The notes: generated by a model from the sequence alone, not told the origin. A stretch of DNA of 44,867 nucleotides from Microbispora corallina (GCF_016863035.1 NZ_BOOC01000037.1:1-44867), one strand, 5' to 3'; counted from the stretch's first letter, positions 24,243 through 32,818 are shown. Translations and numbers: made by a program.

Positions 24243-25019
24243 GTGAGCGATCCCGCACGCGCCATGAGCAAGGAAGACGCCTACGCCGAGCTGCTCGACC
24301 TGCAGTCGAGCGACGTGATCCGGCTGGAGGGGGAGGGCAGCCCGGACGGGGTGAGCCTGGACGGCTGGGACGGCGAGCAGCCCCAGGACGGCAACGTCGC
24401 CGGAGCCGTCGTCCGCTACCTGGCGTCGGGCACGGTGAAGTTCGGGCAGCCCAGCCACCCGGCGGCCCCCGACCGGCTGGACCCCCGCAACGCGCTCGCC
24501 CTGGTGCGGCTGTGCCAGTGGCTGAAGGACACCTACAACGTCGTCGAGCTGTACCACCTCGGCATCTCCGGCGGCGGCGTCGACAACCAGGGGCGCCCGC
24601 GCATCGACTGCCACGGCCAGGGCCGCGCCGTCGACTTCGTCGGCGTCAAGGCGGTCGCCGAGGACGGCGAGGAGTGGACCCTCACCGTCAGCGACGACTG
24701 GGGGACGGTGTCGACCGCCGCGACCCCCGGCGGGAACTGGCCGCCCGGGACCGGGTCCGACACGTCCTACCGGCTCGACGACGAGGACGCCGACCCGTTC
24801 ACGCGCGACTTCTGGCGCGCCGTGTACGAGTTCGTCGCCTCCGAGTGGCAGGACCGCACCGACGGCCCCGACGGGCTGGACACGCCCACGTCCATCGGCG
24901 AGCGCAGCTTCATCATGCACCCCGACCACCCGGCCACCGCCCCAGGGACGCCGCACGGCCGCGAGGCCCACAAGAACCACATCCACATGCAGATCGGCGT
25001 GACCGGAACGGCGGCCTGA
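24243..25019 (+). CDS. M15-like zinc peptidase domain protein, probable peptidoglycan hydrolase
   Basis: A 258-aa protein with no signal peptide. Residue positions 124-131 read HGQGRAVD, the HxxGxAxD zinc motif of M15 D,D-carboxypeptidases, and near the C-terminus NHIHMQIG supplies the HxH ligands (H246, H248). Both ligand sets are in the right order. The region between them is longer than in short M15 proteins (about 115 residues), with acid-rich loops. The family trims peptide stems of peptidoglycan; the specificity here is not known. GTG 24243 follows GGAAGGA. It heads a tight operon with the hemopexin-lysozyme gene, suggesting a joint role in wall attack. Confidence 0.75.
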   Translation: MSDPARAMSKEDAYAELLDLQSSDVIRLEGEGSPDGVSLDGWDGEQPQDGNVAGAVVRYLASGTVKFGQPSHPAAPDRLDPRNALALVRLCQWLKDTYNVVELYHLGISGGGVDNQGRPRIDCHGQGRAVDFVGVKAVAEDGEEWTLTVSDDWGTVSTAATPGGNWPPGTGSDTSYRLDDEDADPFTRDFWRAVYEFVASEWQDRTDGPDGLDTPTSIGERSFIMHPDHPATAPGTPHGREAHKNHIHMQIGVTGTAA

Positions 25020-25021
25020 GC

Positions 25022-25690
25022 ATGCGCAACCTCACCTTCTGCGACATCCGGCTGCACCCCTCGACGGTGGACTCCGCCTTCCAGGAGGCCATGACCGGCG
25101 ACGTCATGCCGGGCGCGGGCGACCTGCCGCACCCGCCCGGCACGCTGTTCGTGCGGAGCCTGTACCGCGAGGCCGGCTACGGGTTCCCGCCGGCGTACCG
25201 CTGCATCGTGAACTCGGTCCTGGTGAGCGACACCGGGTTCTTCGGCATGCGCCACCGGATCGCCCGGCTCGGCGCCGACACCAAGGAGCCGCGCTTCCGG
25301 CTCGTGGCGGGCGCGGTGCCGGACGACGAGGCGGCGCTGGACGTCCTGCGGATGCGGGACGGCCACTCGCTGGTGATGGCCGCCGTCCACCTCCCGCTGC
25401 GGATGATCCAGGAGACCTTCGAGAAGGAGCTGGTGGCCGCGCTCGAGGAGGAGGTCGCCGTGCCGTCCCGGTTCAGCGCGCTGACCGGCGCGATCTGGAC
25501 CCGCGACGACGAGGCCGTCCCCGGCCGCGTCGAGTACCTCGTCGCCGCGACGGGCGACTTCGCCGAGCTGCGGCTGCGGCCCCGGACCCTCGAGCGGATC
25601 GAGGCGGCCGGCGGCAGGCTGGTCGAGTCGCGTGGGTTCCGCCACGTCGGCACGGTGTCGGGCGATCCCGTTCCTCAGGCCGGGGGGTGA
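25022..25690 (+). CDS. Unknown 222-aa protein in lysozyme operon
   Basis: A soluble protein of unknown family, starting at ATG 25022, two bases after the previous stop. It begins RNLTFCDIRLHPSTVDSAF and contains RSLYREAGYGFPPAYRCIVN, LVMAAVHLPLRMIQETFEKE and EYLVAATGDFAELRLRP. It has mixed alpha/beta character, no signal peptide and no membrane segment. Its stop overlaps the GTG of the hemopexin-lysozyme gene (GTGA at 25687-25690), so the two are translationally coupled. This tight coupling suggests direct partnership, for example as chaperone or immunity to the lysozyme; that is inference. Confidence 0.75.
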   Translation: MRNLTFCDIRLHPSTVDSAFQEAMTGDVMPGAGDLPHPPGTLFVRSLYREAGYGFPPAYRCIVNSVLVSDTGFFGMRHRIARLGADTKEPRFRLVAGAVPDDEAALDVLRMRDGHSLVMAAVHLPLRMIQETFEKELVAALEEEVAVPSRFSALTGAIWTRDDEAVPGRVEYLVAATGDFAELRLRPRTLERIEAAGGRLVESRGFRHVGTVSGDPVPQAGG

Positions 25691-26952
25691 CGGCCATGGA
25701 CAAGCTCTGCGGGTTCGTCGCCCCGTCCGGGGCGAAGGCGTACTTCTTCACCGGCGAGCGCTACATCCGGTACGACGTCGAGGCCGACGGCGCCGACGAG
25801 GGCTACCCGCTGGCGATCGCCGACCAGTGGCCCGGCCTGTTCGAGGCGGACATCGACGCCGCCCTGCCGTGGAGCGACGGCTCGGTCTTCTTCTTCCGGG
25901 GCGACCAGTGCCTGTCGTACGACGTGGAGAACGGGGTCGTGCTGGACGGCCCGCGGCCGATCGCCGAGATGTGGCCCGGGCTGTTCGAGTCCGGCATCGA
26001 TGCCGCGATCCTGTGGGGCAGCGGCAACGCCTACTTCTTCTCGGGGGAGCAGTACCAGGAGTTCGACGGCGCCACCGGCCAGATCGACCCGGAGGCCAAG
26101 TCGATCGCCGACGACTGGCCTGGAACGTTCCAGCCAATCGAGACGGCGCTGTGGTGGCCGAGCGGCAACCCGTACATCTTCTCGGGGAACGAGTACGCGA
26201 AGCTCGACCCGGACGACGGCTCCGTGGCCGAGGACTTCCCCCGGCCCATCGACGACTGGCCGGGGCTGCCGATCGGGCCGCTGGCCGAGGACGTCCCCGA
26301 GCCCGTCACACCCGACGGGCCGACCGGTTCCGCGCGGTCGGTCAGGGACTTCTTCCCCGAGTTCAGCGCCCCGATGGAGGGCCGGCTCCCCTACCTGTAC
26401 CAGGACGTCAAGGGCCTGGTCACCACGGGCGTCGGCAACCTCGTCGACTCCCCCGAGGAGGCGGCCGCCCTGCCGTTCGTGCACAAGGACACCCGGACGC
26501 CCGCCACCCGCGCCGAGATCGTGGCCGAGTGGCACCGGATCAAGGACGCGCCCGACCTCGCGAAGAAGGGGCACCTGGCGGCGAAGGCGATCCACACCCT
26601 GGAACTGCCCGACGCCGCGATCGACGATCTCGTCCGCAAGCGGTTCGACCTCAACGAGGCCCGCCTGTCGGCCTTCTTCCCCGGGTGGGCGGACTGGCCC
26701 GCCGACGCCCGGCTCGGGGCGCACAGCATCGCCTGGACGGGCTCGTTCTTCCCCACCCGCTGGCCGGGCTTCAACGCCGCCGCGAACGCGGGCCGGTGGG
26801 AGGACGCGGCCGCCCAGTCCCACCTGCGGGAGGACGGCAACCCCGGCCTCGCCCCGCGGAACCGGGCCAACCTCCGGCTGTTCCACAACGCGGCCGCCGT
26901 GGTCGCACGCGGCCTCGACCGGTCTCTCATCTACTACCCCGCCGCCCTGTGA
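25687..26952 (+). CDS. Hemopexin-repeat protein fused to GH24 (T4 lysozyme-like) domain
   Basis: A 421-aa two-domain protein. Residues about 5-195 form four hemopexin repeats, each with a YFF/FFF-G-x-x-Y strand and ending in WPGL or similar (DQWPGLF, EMWPGLF, DDWPGTF, DDWPGLP); together they should make one four-bladed propeller. Residues about 225-415 match T4-type lysozyme: E231, D240 and T246 sit at exactly the spacing of Glu11, Asp20 and Thr26 of T4 lysozyme within EGRLPYLYQDVKGLVTTGVG. Later HSIAWTGSFF, GRWEDAA and NRANLRLFHNAA fit the C-terminal lobe. No signal peptide is present, so release needs lysis or another route. GTG 25687 overlaps the previous stop; ATG 25696 is an alternative. 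Confidence 0.82.
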   Translation: MTAMDKLCGFVAPSGAKAYFFTGERYIRYDVEADGADEGYPLAIADQWPGLFEADIDAALPWSDGSVFFFRGDQCLSYDVENGVVLDGPRPIAEMWPGLFESGIDAAILWGSGNAYFFSGEQYQEFDGATGQIDPEAKSIADDWPGTFQPIETALWWPSGNPYIFSGNEYAKLDPDDGSVAEDFPRPIDDWPGLPIGPLAEDVPEPVTPDGPTGSARSVRDFFPEFSAPMEGRLPYLYQDVKGLVTTGVGNLVDSPEEAAALPFVHKDTRTPATRAEIVAEWHRIKDAPDLAKKGHLAAKAIHTLELPDAAIDDLVRKRFDLNEARLSAFFPGWADWPADARLGAHSIAWTGSFFPTRWPGFNAAANAGRWEDAAAQSHLREDGNPGLAPRNRANLRLFHNAAAVVARGLDRSLIYYPAAL

Positions 26953-26983
26953 GCGGCCTCCCCACACACGTCAGGAGCCAGCG

Positions 26984-29071
26984 ATGGTGAACCCAGCAGG
27001 ACCGATCATGGCCGGCGGTTTCGAGACCGTCACCCTCAACGACGCCGGCGTCGAGTACGCCCTCGTCTTCCTTCCCGACAAGCACAACGACGAGCTCCAG
27101 GCCCAGGGGTCCAACCCCGTCTTCTACTGGCTGCCGGAGCGGATGCGCCTGGCGCGCAAGCCGAACGGCGATCTCAGGCTCAGCTTCCTGCATTTCATGG
27201 GCGTCCAGGACGGCGAGACGAACATCGGCGTGCTCCCCGGCCAGACCCGGGAGACCTCGGGCGGGGTGCTCAGCTTCGCGATGACCGGCGCGCCGCCCGA
27301 CGGCGTCCTGCAGGCCGCGCACAAGCAGATCCTGGAGCGGATGCAGCAGGGCAGCCGCGACCGGTTCTGGCAGGTCAAGCCGGGCATGGCCGACCGGTCC
27401 ACGATCGCGGACATCCGGCCGATCCCGATCAGGAGCTCCACGCTGCGCCTGATGATCACCGACCAGGACGGCACGCAGGGCGGCAACGCGGGCGACCCGT
27501 TCTTCGTCACCGCCCAGGGCGCCGGGCCCGGCAGCCTGATCCCCACCGCCGAGCACCCGTTCGTCGTCAACCTCGGCACGTTCGCCGCGGCGCAGGTGGA
27601 GCAGGGTCTGCTGAGCACCGAGGTGCCCATCGGGGTGACGGCCGACCTCACGCTGCCGCTGTGGGCGCCGATCACACGGCTGCACATGACCGCCAACTGG
27701 GAGCGGGTGTTCAGCCACTTCACGGCCCAGGCCAGCGCCAGCTACTGGTGGAGCTCGGCCGACCTCAAGGCCACCTGGAACACGCTGCGGATCAACGGCG
27801 ACATCCAGGTCGAGCTGGAGATGGACCGTACCATTCCCGGCGCGGACAACAAGGAGGCGATGGTCACCAAGTACATCGACATGCTCGTGGCGATGTGGCT
27901 GGACCAGGCGAAGCAGGTGATCTTCCAGCCGATGCCGGAGGTCCAGGACCCGGCCCCGCCCAAGCCCGGCGGGCTGCTCAACCTCTTCGGCTGGGGCTTC
28001 AACGCGGGGTTCAACCTCAACTTCCGGCGCGACCGGGTGGAGATCGCCAACTCCTTCACGTTCGAGGTCGACGAGATGTACGCGCAGCCGAGCACGATGG
28101 GCGGCAACGTGGACGGCGTGGCCGACCTGCTGGCCGCCCACCCGGAGCTCAAGAGCCGCTACATGCGCACGCTGTACCTGGACAACTGGGAGCGCAAGAT
28201 CACCACGGTCTGCCGGCCCGTCATCAAGTGGCCCGACCCGGCCCACGGCGTGAGCGGCGACCCGGTGAAGTTCGCCAGCGTCCAGATCGGCTACCCCAGC
28301 GTGAACGGCGAGATCGCGTGGTCCGCCCACGACTTCCTGCCGCCGCCGCGCCCCCAGGACGTCGACGCGACGACCGACGTGCACAGCGAGGGCGCCCCCG
28401 TCGGCGAGACCACCCCGCTCGCCCCCGCCTCCTCGCCGACCCTGGTCTACGCCAGCGGCGCGACCAGCGAGGTCTTCTTCGCCCGGCAGACGCAGAAGAA
28501 GGCGGAGGAGGTCGCCGGCGCGCCGGAGGGATGGCGTCCGGACAAGGTGTTCGTCCGGCGCACCATCCAGTTCGACGAGTCGCCGTCCGCCCTCGACGAC
28601 CGGTTCTCCCGGATCATCGTCGAGGCCAACGAGGTCGACCTCGACCCGGGACCGTTCGGCACGCTCACCGACAGCCTCGACGTGGCCGTGCGCGCCGACA
28701 ACGCCGGTGCGCTGGTGCTCGCCCCCATCTCGATCAACCGCGACCTGACGGCGAGCAACCAGATCGTCGAGGTGCAGGTGCAGCCCAAGGGCGAGGGCCC
28801 CGACGGCGGCGAGCGCCCGATCTCGACGTTCACCTTCACCATGGCCGACACCGGGGAGGACTACAAGGAACGCCGGTTCGCCCTCTACACCGGGCAGCCG
28901 GGACGGCCGCCGGCGTACCGGTACCGCGTGCGTGTGATCATCAAGGGCACGCTGTTCGAGGACGGGGACGAGTGGATCGGGCCCTGGACCGACGGCGAGG
29001 GCAGCGGCGACCTGGCCGTTCGAGTGCCGAAGAAGACCGCCCCCGGCGTCACCGTCGTGAGCCAGGACTGA
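26984..29071 (+). CDS. Unknown 695-aa beta-rich protein
   Basis: A large protein I do not recognise. It begins MVNPAGPIMAGGFETVTLND and has LVFLPDKHNDELQAQGSNPV, then LSFLHFMGVQDGETNIGV. The middle carries many alternating hydrophobic strands and Trp/Phe-rich stretches (SASYWWSSADLKATWN, LLNLFGWGFNAGFNLNF). The C-terminal third has DRFSRIIVEANEVDLDPGPFG and YRYRVRVIIKGTLFEDGDEW. No signal peptide or obvious membrane span is visible. ATG 26984 has AGGAG upstream. It lies 31 bp after the lysozyme gene and 5 bp before the next. The size and beta-rich look would suit a structural, pore-like or receptor-binding protein, but nothing proves this. Confidence 0.85.
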   Translation: MVNPAGPIMAGGFETVTLNDAGVEYALVFLPDKHNDELQAQGSNPVFYWLPERMRLARKPNGDLRLSFLHFMGVQDGETNIGVLPGQTRETSGGVLSFAMTGAPPDGVLQAAHKQILERMQQGSRDRFWQVKPGMADRSTIADIRPIPIRSSTLRLMITDQDGTQGGNAGDPFFVTAQGAGPGSLIPTAEHPFVVNLGTFAAAQVEQGLLSTEVPIGVTADLTLPLWAPITRLHMTANWERVFSHFTAQASASYWWSSADLKATWNTLRINGDIQVELEMDRTIPGADNKEAMVTKYIDMLVAMWLDQAKQVIFQPMPEVQDPAPPKPGGLLNLFGWGFNAGFNLNFRRDRVEIANSFTFEVDEMYAQPSTMGGNVDGVADLLAAHPELKSRYMRTLYLDNWERKITTVCRPVIKWPDPAHGVSGDPVKFASVQIGYPSVNGEIAWSAHDFLPPPRPQDVDATTDVHSEGAPVGETTPLAPASSPTLVYASGATSEVFFARQTQKKAEEVAGAPEGWRPDKVFVRRTIQFDESPSALDDRFSRIIVEANEVDLDPGPFGTLTDSLDVAVRADNAGALVLAPISINRDLTASNQIVEVQVQPKGEGPDGGERPISTFTFTMADTGEDYKERRFALYTGQPGRPPAYRYRVRVIIKGTLFEDGDEWIGPWTDGEGSGDLAVRVPKKTAPGVTVVSQD

Positions 29072-29076
29072 CCGGG

Positions 29077-31449
29077 ATGAACACGCCAGGAGTCCCGGCC
29101 GACGAGCCGGGCCCCCGCGTCGGGTCTGCCGACCGGAGCGAGCCCCTGCTGCCCGACTCGCAGCTGGGCTCGCCCTGGTGGGCGCCCGCGCCGGAGCTCG
29201 TGCCCGCCGCCGAGGGCACGTTCCGGTTCCTGTTCCGCGTCACCGGTCACGACGACGAGGGATCGCCCGTGCTCACCGCGACGGTCACCACCGTGCTGCG
29301 CTTCCCCCCGCCGCCCGCGGGCGCCCAGACGGTCCCGTGGACGGATGTGAGCGTACGGCTGCGCATCCCGTTCGTGGACGCCGACACCGGCCGGCCGACC
29401 TCCACGGAGCTGCCGGTCGACGTGGACATGCGCGACGGCGTCGTCCACTGCCGGGCCGAGATCAGCGGAGCCGTGGCCCGGGCCGCGTACGGCGCACTGA
29501 GCACGCCGGGCTTCCAGCCGGACGACGGGGCGGGGCTGGTGGTCGGCACCAGCTTCGTCGGCGTGCAGGAGACGCTCGCCGCCTGGGCCACCTCCATGGT
29601 GAACCACGACAGGCTGGACCGTCCTCTGGACGCGGGCCGTCTGGAGGTCGTGCCCATCCGGGCATGGCCGTTCGAGGAGCCGCCCCGCGAGGAGCACCCG
29701 ATCCCCGAGGAGCATCCGAACTGGGCGGAAGTGGTGACCACCGAGGTCCGCGTCCCCGGTGAGCTCACGACGGCCGGGCAGGGCGCCGTCCGGCTGACCC
29801 GGGTGTCGACGCCGTTCACGGAGTCGGCCCTCACGGAGTCGTCTCTTACCGAGTCGGCCCTCGCCGGGTCCGCTCTCAGGGAGTCGGCCCTCAGGGAGTC
29901 GTCTCTCACGGAGTCGGCGCTGACGGAAACGTCCGCGGCGGCGCGGGCCGCGGTGGAGGCGTCGATCGCGGACGCGGCGGTGGCGGGGCCGGCCCTTTTC
30001 GCGGCGTCGCCGGCCGAGGTGCGGGTGGAGGACGTGGCGGCCCCGCTGACCCTCGCCCGGGTGCCGCTCCCCCTGCCGCGCGCCGGAGGGCGCCTGGTGC
30101 TCCGCGACGACCTCCGCGGACGGCGCGGCGACATTCTCACCGGGATCGGGAGATCGGGCGGGCTCGCCACGGACCCCCCCTCGTTCACCATGGACATGGG
30201 CGTGTCCGTGACCCGCTCGCACCGCCTGCCGCTGCTGGTGCCGTGCCGGGACAACCCCGGCCTGTACCGGCAGGACGTCGGGGGCCCGGAGCCCGTGATC
30301 GTCGGCTGCCAGGACGCCTTCCAGCTCGGCCGCGTCCCGGCCCGGCGGTTCGCGCCGGCTCCGCGCCTGGACCGCGACCACCGGTACTCGGTGTGGGAGT
30401 CGCTCCAGCAGCCGGCCACGTACCTCGTCGTGCCCGCCCACTACCGGGTGGCCCGCGACGTCGCCGGGCGCCCACAGCTGGAGTGGCTGCAGGTGTTCGA
30501 CGCCACCGTGGACGCGGGCCTGCCGTGCCGGCTGCAGGCCCGGTGCGTGCCCGACCTGTCGGCGGCCGAGCTCGCCGAGCTGGAGTCGCTGCTGCGCGCG
30601 GACGCCGGCGGGCGCGACGTCCGCGTGCTGCTCCCGACGTCCCCCTCGGTGGGGTCGACCGGGGTGTCGGTGCGGTCGAGCACATTGGAGGGCGGCCTGC
30701 GCGCCGTCCTGGACGACGACGCGATCCGTCTGGCGCTGCACGTGGACTACGACGACGCCGTCGTGGCGGTCACCCAGTTGCGCGGCGGCGACGCGGTCTC
30801 GCAGGTCGTCTTCGACACCGGCGACTCCTCCACGTCGATCGCGACCACCGTCCACCTGGACGTGGACGAGCTGGCCGGCCCGTACCCGGGCGGGCCGGTA
30901 CGGGTCACCGCGACCGGGCTGCGCAACGACGCCGACACGGCGGCGACGGTGACGGCCCTCTGGGTGCGGCCGGCGGTCGGGGGGTGGCAGCGCGTCGCGC
31001 TCGACCCGCCGGTACGCGTGGCCGCCCACGGGGACGTCACGCTGCCCGCCGCCGTCCGGGACGGCGCCGTCGTGCCGCAGGCGGTGCTCGACCCCGCGGA
31101 CCCCGCCCAGCTGGTCGTCCGCAACGTCTACCTGGAGAACCTGCACACGGCCGTCCTGATCCGGCGGGACGTGGACCTGCATGCCGCCGGCGTCGCCGGG
31201 GTGGGGCTGGTCTTCGCGGTGTCCGGCATCGAGGTCGCGCGGGCCGTCCTCCCCGCGGACGCGCCCACGCTGGAGGTCACCCTGGTGCAGCCGCTGGTCG
31301 CCGATCGTTCGACGTTCGACCGGAAGGTCGCCGTGTCGGTCACGCTCACGCGGGACGACGGCACGGTACGGCCGGCGGCGTCCGGCCCGGTGGTCGTGGA
31401 CCTCGCGGCCGGCGCGATCGTCCGGCTGTCGCGGCTCATGGGGGTGTGA
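29077..31449 (+). CDS. Unknown 790-aa protein with pentapeptide-repeat stretch
   Basis: A second large protein of unknown family, starting at ATG 29077 five bases after the previous stop. The N-terminal part is beta-rich (GTFRFLFRVTGHDDEGSPV, DVSVRLRIPFVDADTGRP). Residues 250-284 are seven tandem pentapeptides with S-A/S-L-x-x pattern, then an Ala-rich helix (AAARAAVEASIADAAVAGPA). The C-terminal half has Ig-like or jelly-roll-like strands (TTVHLDVDELAGPYPGGPV, VSGIEVARAVLPADAPTLEV). There is no signal peptide. It closes the operon; a hairpin follows at 31467. It shares no obvious sequence repeat with the 695-aa protein, though both have similar composition. Confidence 0.85.
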   Translation: MNTPGVPADEPGPRVGSADRSEPLLPDSQLGSPWWAPAPELVPAAEGTFRFLFRVTGHDDEGSPVLTATVTTVLRFPPPPAGAQTVPWTDVSVRLRIPFVDADTGRPTSTELPVDVDMRDGVVHCRAEISGAVARAAYGALSTPGFQPDDGAGLVVGTSFVGVQETLAAWATSMVNHDRLDRPLDAGRLEVVPIRAWPFEEPPREEHPIPEEHPNWAEVVTTEVRVPGELTTAGQGAVRLTRVSTPFTESALTESSLTESALAGSALRESALRESSLTESALTETSAAARAAVEASIADAAVAGPALFAASPAEVRVEDVAAPLTLARVPLPLPRAGGRLVLRDDLRGRRGDILTGIGRSGGLATDPPSFTMDMGVSVTRSHRLPLLVPCRDNPGLYRQDVGGPEPVIVGCQDAFQLGRVPARRFAPAPRLDRDHRYSVWESLQQPATYLVVPAHYRVARDVAGRPQLEWLQVFDATVDAGLPCRLQARCVPDLSAAELAELESLLRADAGGRDVRVLLPTSPSVGSTGVSVRSSTLEGGLRAVLDDDAIRLALHVDYDDAVVAVTQLRGGDAVSQVVFDTGDSSTSIATTVHLDVDELAGPYPGGPVRVTATGLRNDADTAATVTALWVRPAVGGWQRVALDPPVRVAAHGDVTLPAAVRDGAVVPQAVLDPADPAQLVVRNVYLENLHTAVLIRRDVDLHAAGVAGVGLVFAVSGIEVARAVLPADAPTLEVTLVQPLVADRSTFDRKVAVSVTLTRDDGTVRPAASGPVVVDLAAGAIVRLSRLMGV
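29824..29928 (+). repeat. Seven 15-bp tandem units encoding pentapeptides
   Basis: Seven consecutive 15-bp units encode SALTE, SSLTE, SALAG, SALRE, SALRE, SSLTE, SALTE. The central Leu and small residue two before it match the A(D/N)LXX pentapeptide-repeat rule, so a short right-handed beta-helix is possible. The DNA units are alike enough to have arisen by recent expansion. Confidence 0.85.
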
Positions 31450-31466
31450 CGCGGCGACGGACGCAC

Positions 31467-31492
31467 GAGCCCTGGTCACGTGGCCAGGGCTC
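31467..31492 (+). terminator. Hairpin after the five-gene run
   Basis: GAGCCCTGG (31467-31475) and CCAGGGCTC (31484-31492) form a perfect 9-bp stem with an 8-nt loop, 18 nt after the stop at 31449. It marks the end of the lysozyme operon and separates it from the permease gene. Confidence 0.75.
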
Positions 31493-31594
31493 ATCCGCGT
31501 CCGGCGGCTGACGTTCCCGTTACCGTGGGCGGGATCGCAACGGCCGAATCGGGGAAGGCCGAGAGGGGACGCCTCCGGCAACCGGGAGCCACGG

Positions 31595-32758
31595 ATGGAT
31601 CAGGTGGGGAAGGCGCTGACGATCGCCGCGACGATGGGCTGGACGATCCTGTGGGCGCTGATCCTGGGGTTCGCCCTGTCGGCGGTCGTGCAGGCCGTGG
31701 TGCGCCGCCAGGCGGTGACCGCCGTCCTGGGCGACGACTCGCCCAAGGCCCTGGCCGCCGCGACGGGCCTCGGCATGGCCTCCTCGTCCTGCTCGTACGC
31801 CGCCGTCGCCCTGGCCAGGTCGCTGTTCCGGAAGGGCGCGAGCTTCACCGCGGCCATGGCCTTCGAGATCGCCTCCACCAACCTGGTCCTCGAGCTCGGC
31901 ATCCTGCTGGCCCTGCTGATGGGCTGGCGGTTCACGGCGGCCGAGTTCGCCGGCGGGCCCATCATGATCGTGCTCCTCGCCGTGCTGTTCCGGCTGTTCC
32001 TGCGCCGCCGCCTTGTCGAGGAGGCCCGCGAACAGGCGGACAGGGGCGTCTCCGGATCGATGGAGGGCCACGCCGCCATGGACATGTCCGTGACCGGCCC
32101 CGGCTCTTTCTGGCGGCGGCTGACCTCGGCCAGGGGGTTCACGGCCGTCTCGCACATCTTCGTCATGGAGTGGGCCGCCATCTGGCGCGACATCGCGGCC
32201 GGGCTCCTCATCACCGGCGCCCTGGCCGCCTGGGTCCCCGCCGGCTTCTGGCAGGGCTTCTTCCTGACCGGCCACCCGATGCTGGCGGCGCTGTGGGGAC
32301 CGCTCGTCGGGCCGCTCGTCGCCATCGTGAGTTTCGTGTGCTCGGTGGGCAACGTCCCCCTGGCGGCCGTGCTGTGGAACGGCGGGATCAGCTTCGGCGG
32401 CGTCGTCGCGTTCATCTTCGCCGACCTGATCATCCTGCCGATCCTGAACATCTACCGGAAGTACTACGGCTGGAGGACGGCCGCCTTCGTCTTCGGCGCC
32501 TTCTACCTCACCATGGCCGCGGCCGGCTACCTCGTCGAGCTCCTGTTCTGGGCACTGCGGCTCACCCCGCACGCGCGGTCGGCCCGCGTCGTCGAGGCGC
32601 ACATCGCCTGGGACTACACGACCTGGCTCAACCTGGCCTTCCTCGCCCTGGCCGCCGTCCTCGCCGCCCGCTTCGCCGCCACCGGCGGGCTGCCCATGCT
32701 CGCCATGATGGGCGGCACGCCGGGCGGCCACGACCGCCACGGCGACGACGGCCGGTGA
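31595..32758 (+). CDS. DUF318/ArsP-YraQ-family permease
   Basis: A 387-aa membrane protein with about 9 hydrophobic segments. GMASSSCSYAAVALARSLFRKG and FEIASTNLVLELG in the first half, and VSFVCSVGNVPLAAVLW in the second, are the duplicated Cys-containing cores of the DUF318 (predicted permease) family. Some members, such as ArsP, export organic arsenicals, while YraQ-type members are unassigned. The cytoplasmic loop between halves holds GHAAMDMSVTGPGS. The C-terminus is His/Asp-rich (GGHDRHGDDGR), which suggests metal contact. ATG 31595 follows GGGAG. It is monocistronic between two hairpins; substrate unknown. Confidence 0.87.
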   Translation: MDQVGKALTIAATMGWTILWALILGFALSAVVQAVVRRQAVTAVLGDDSPKALAAATGLGMASSSCSYAAVALARSLFRKGASFTAAMAFEIASTNLVLELGILLALLMGWRFTAAEFAGGPIMIVLLAVLFRLFLRRRLVEEAREQADRGVSGSMEGHAAMDMSVTGPGSFWRRLTSARGFTAVSHIFVMEWAAIWRDIAAGLLITGALAAWVPAGFWQGFFLTGHPMLAALWGPLVGPLVAIVSFVCSVGNVPLAAVLWNGGISFGGVVAFIFADLIILPILNIYRKYYGWRTAAFVFGAFYLTMAAAGYLVELLFWALRLTPHARSARVVEAHIAWDYTTWLNLAFLALAAVLAARFAATGGLPMLAMMGGTPGGHDRHGDDGR

Positions 32759-32773
32759 ATCCCGCCCATCGGC

Positions 32774-32818
32774 GAGGGGAGGAGCGCCCCCGGCCCGGTG
32801 CGGGCGGCGCCTCCCCTC
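32774..32818. terminator. Bidirectional hairpin between convergent genes
   Basis: GAGGGGAG (32774-32781) pairs with CTCCCCTC (32811-32818) and, after a small bulge, GCGCC (32784-32788) pairs with GGCGC (32806-32810). It lies between the permease stop and the stop of the dehydrogenase remnant, serving both strands. Confidence 0.65.

Noticed and set aside
31493..31594. Possible riboswitch before the DUF318 permease (GGGGAAGG, CCGGCAACC elements)
   Set aside because: The CCGGCAACC string recalls SAM-type and cobalamin-type riboswitches, but the other core elements and a B12 box are missing and the leader is too short.
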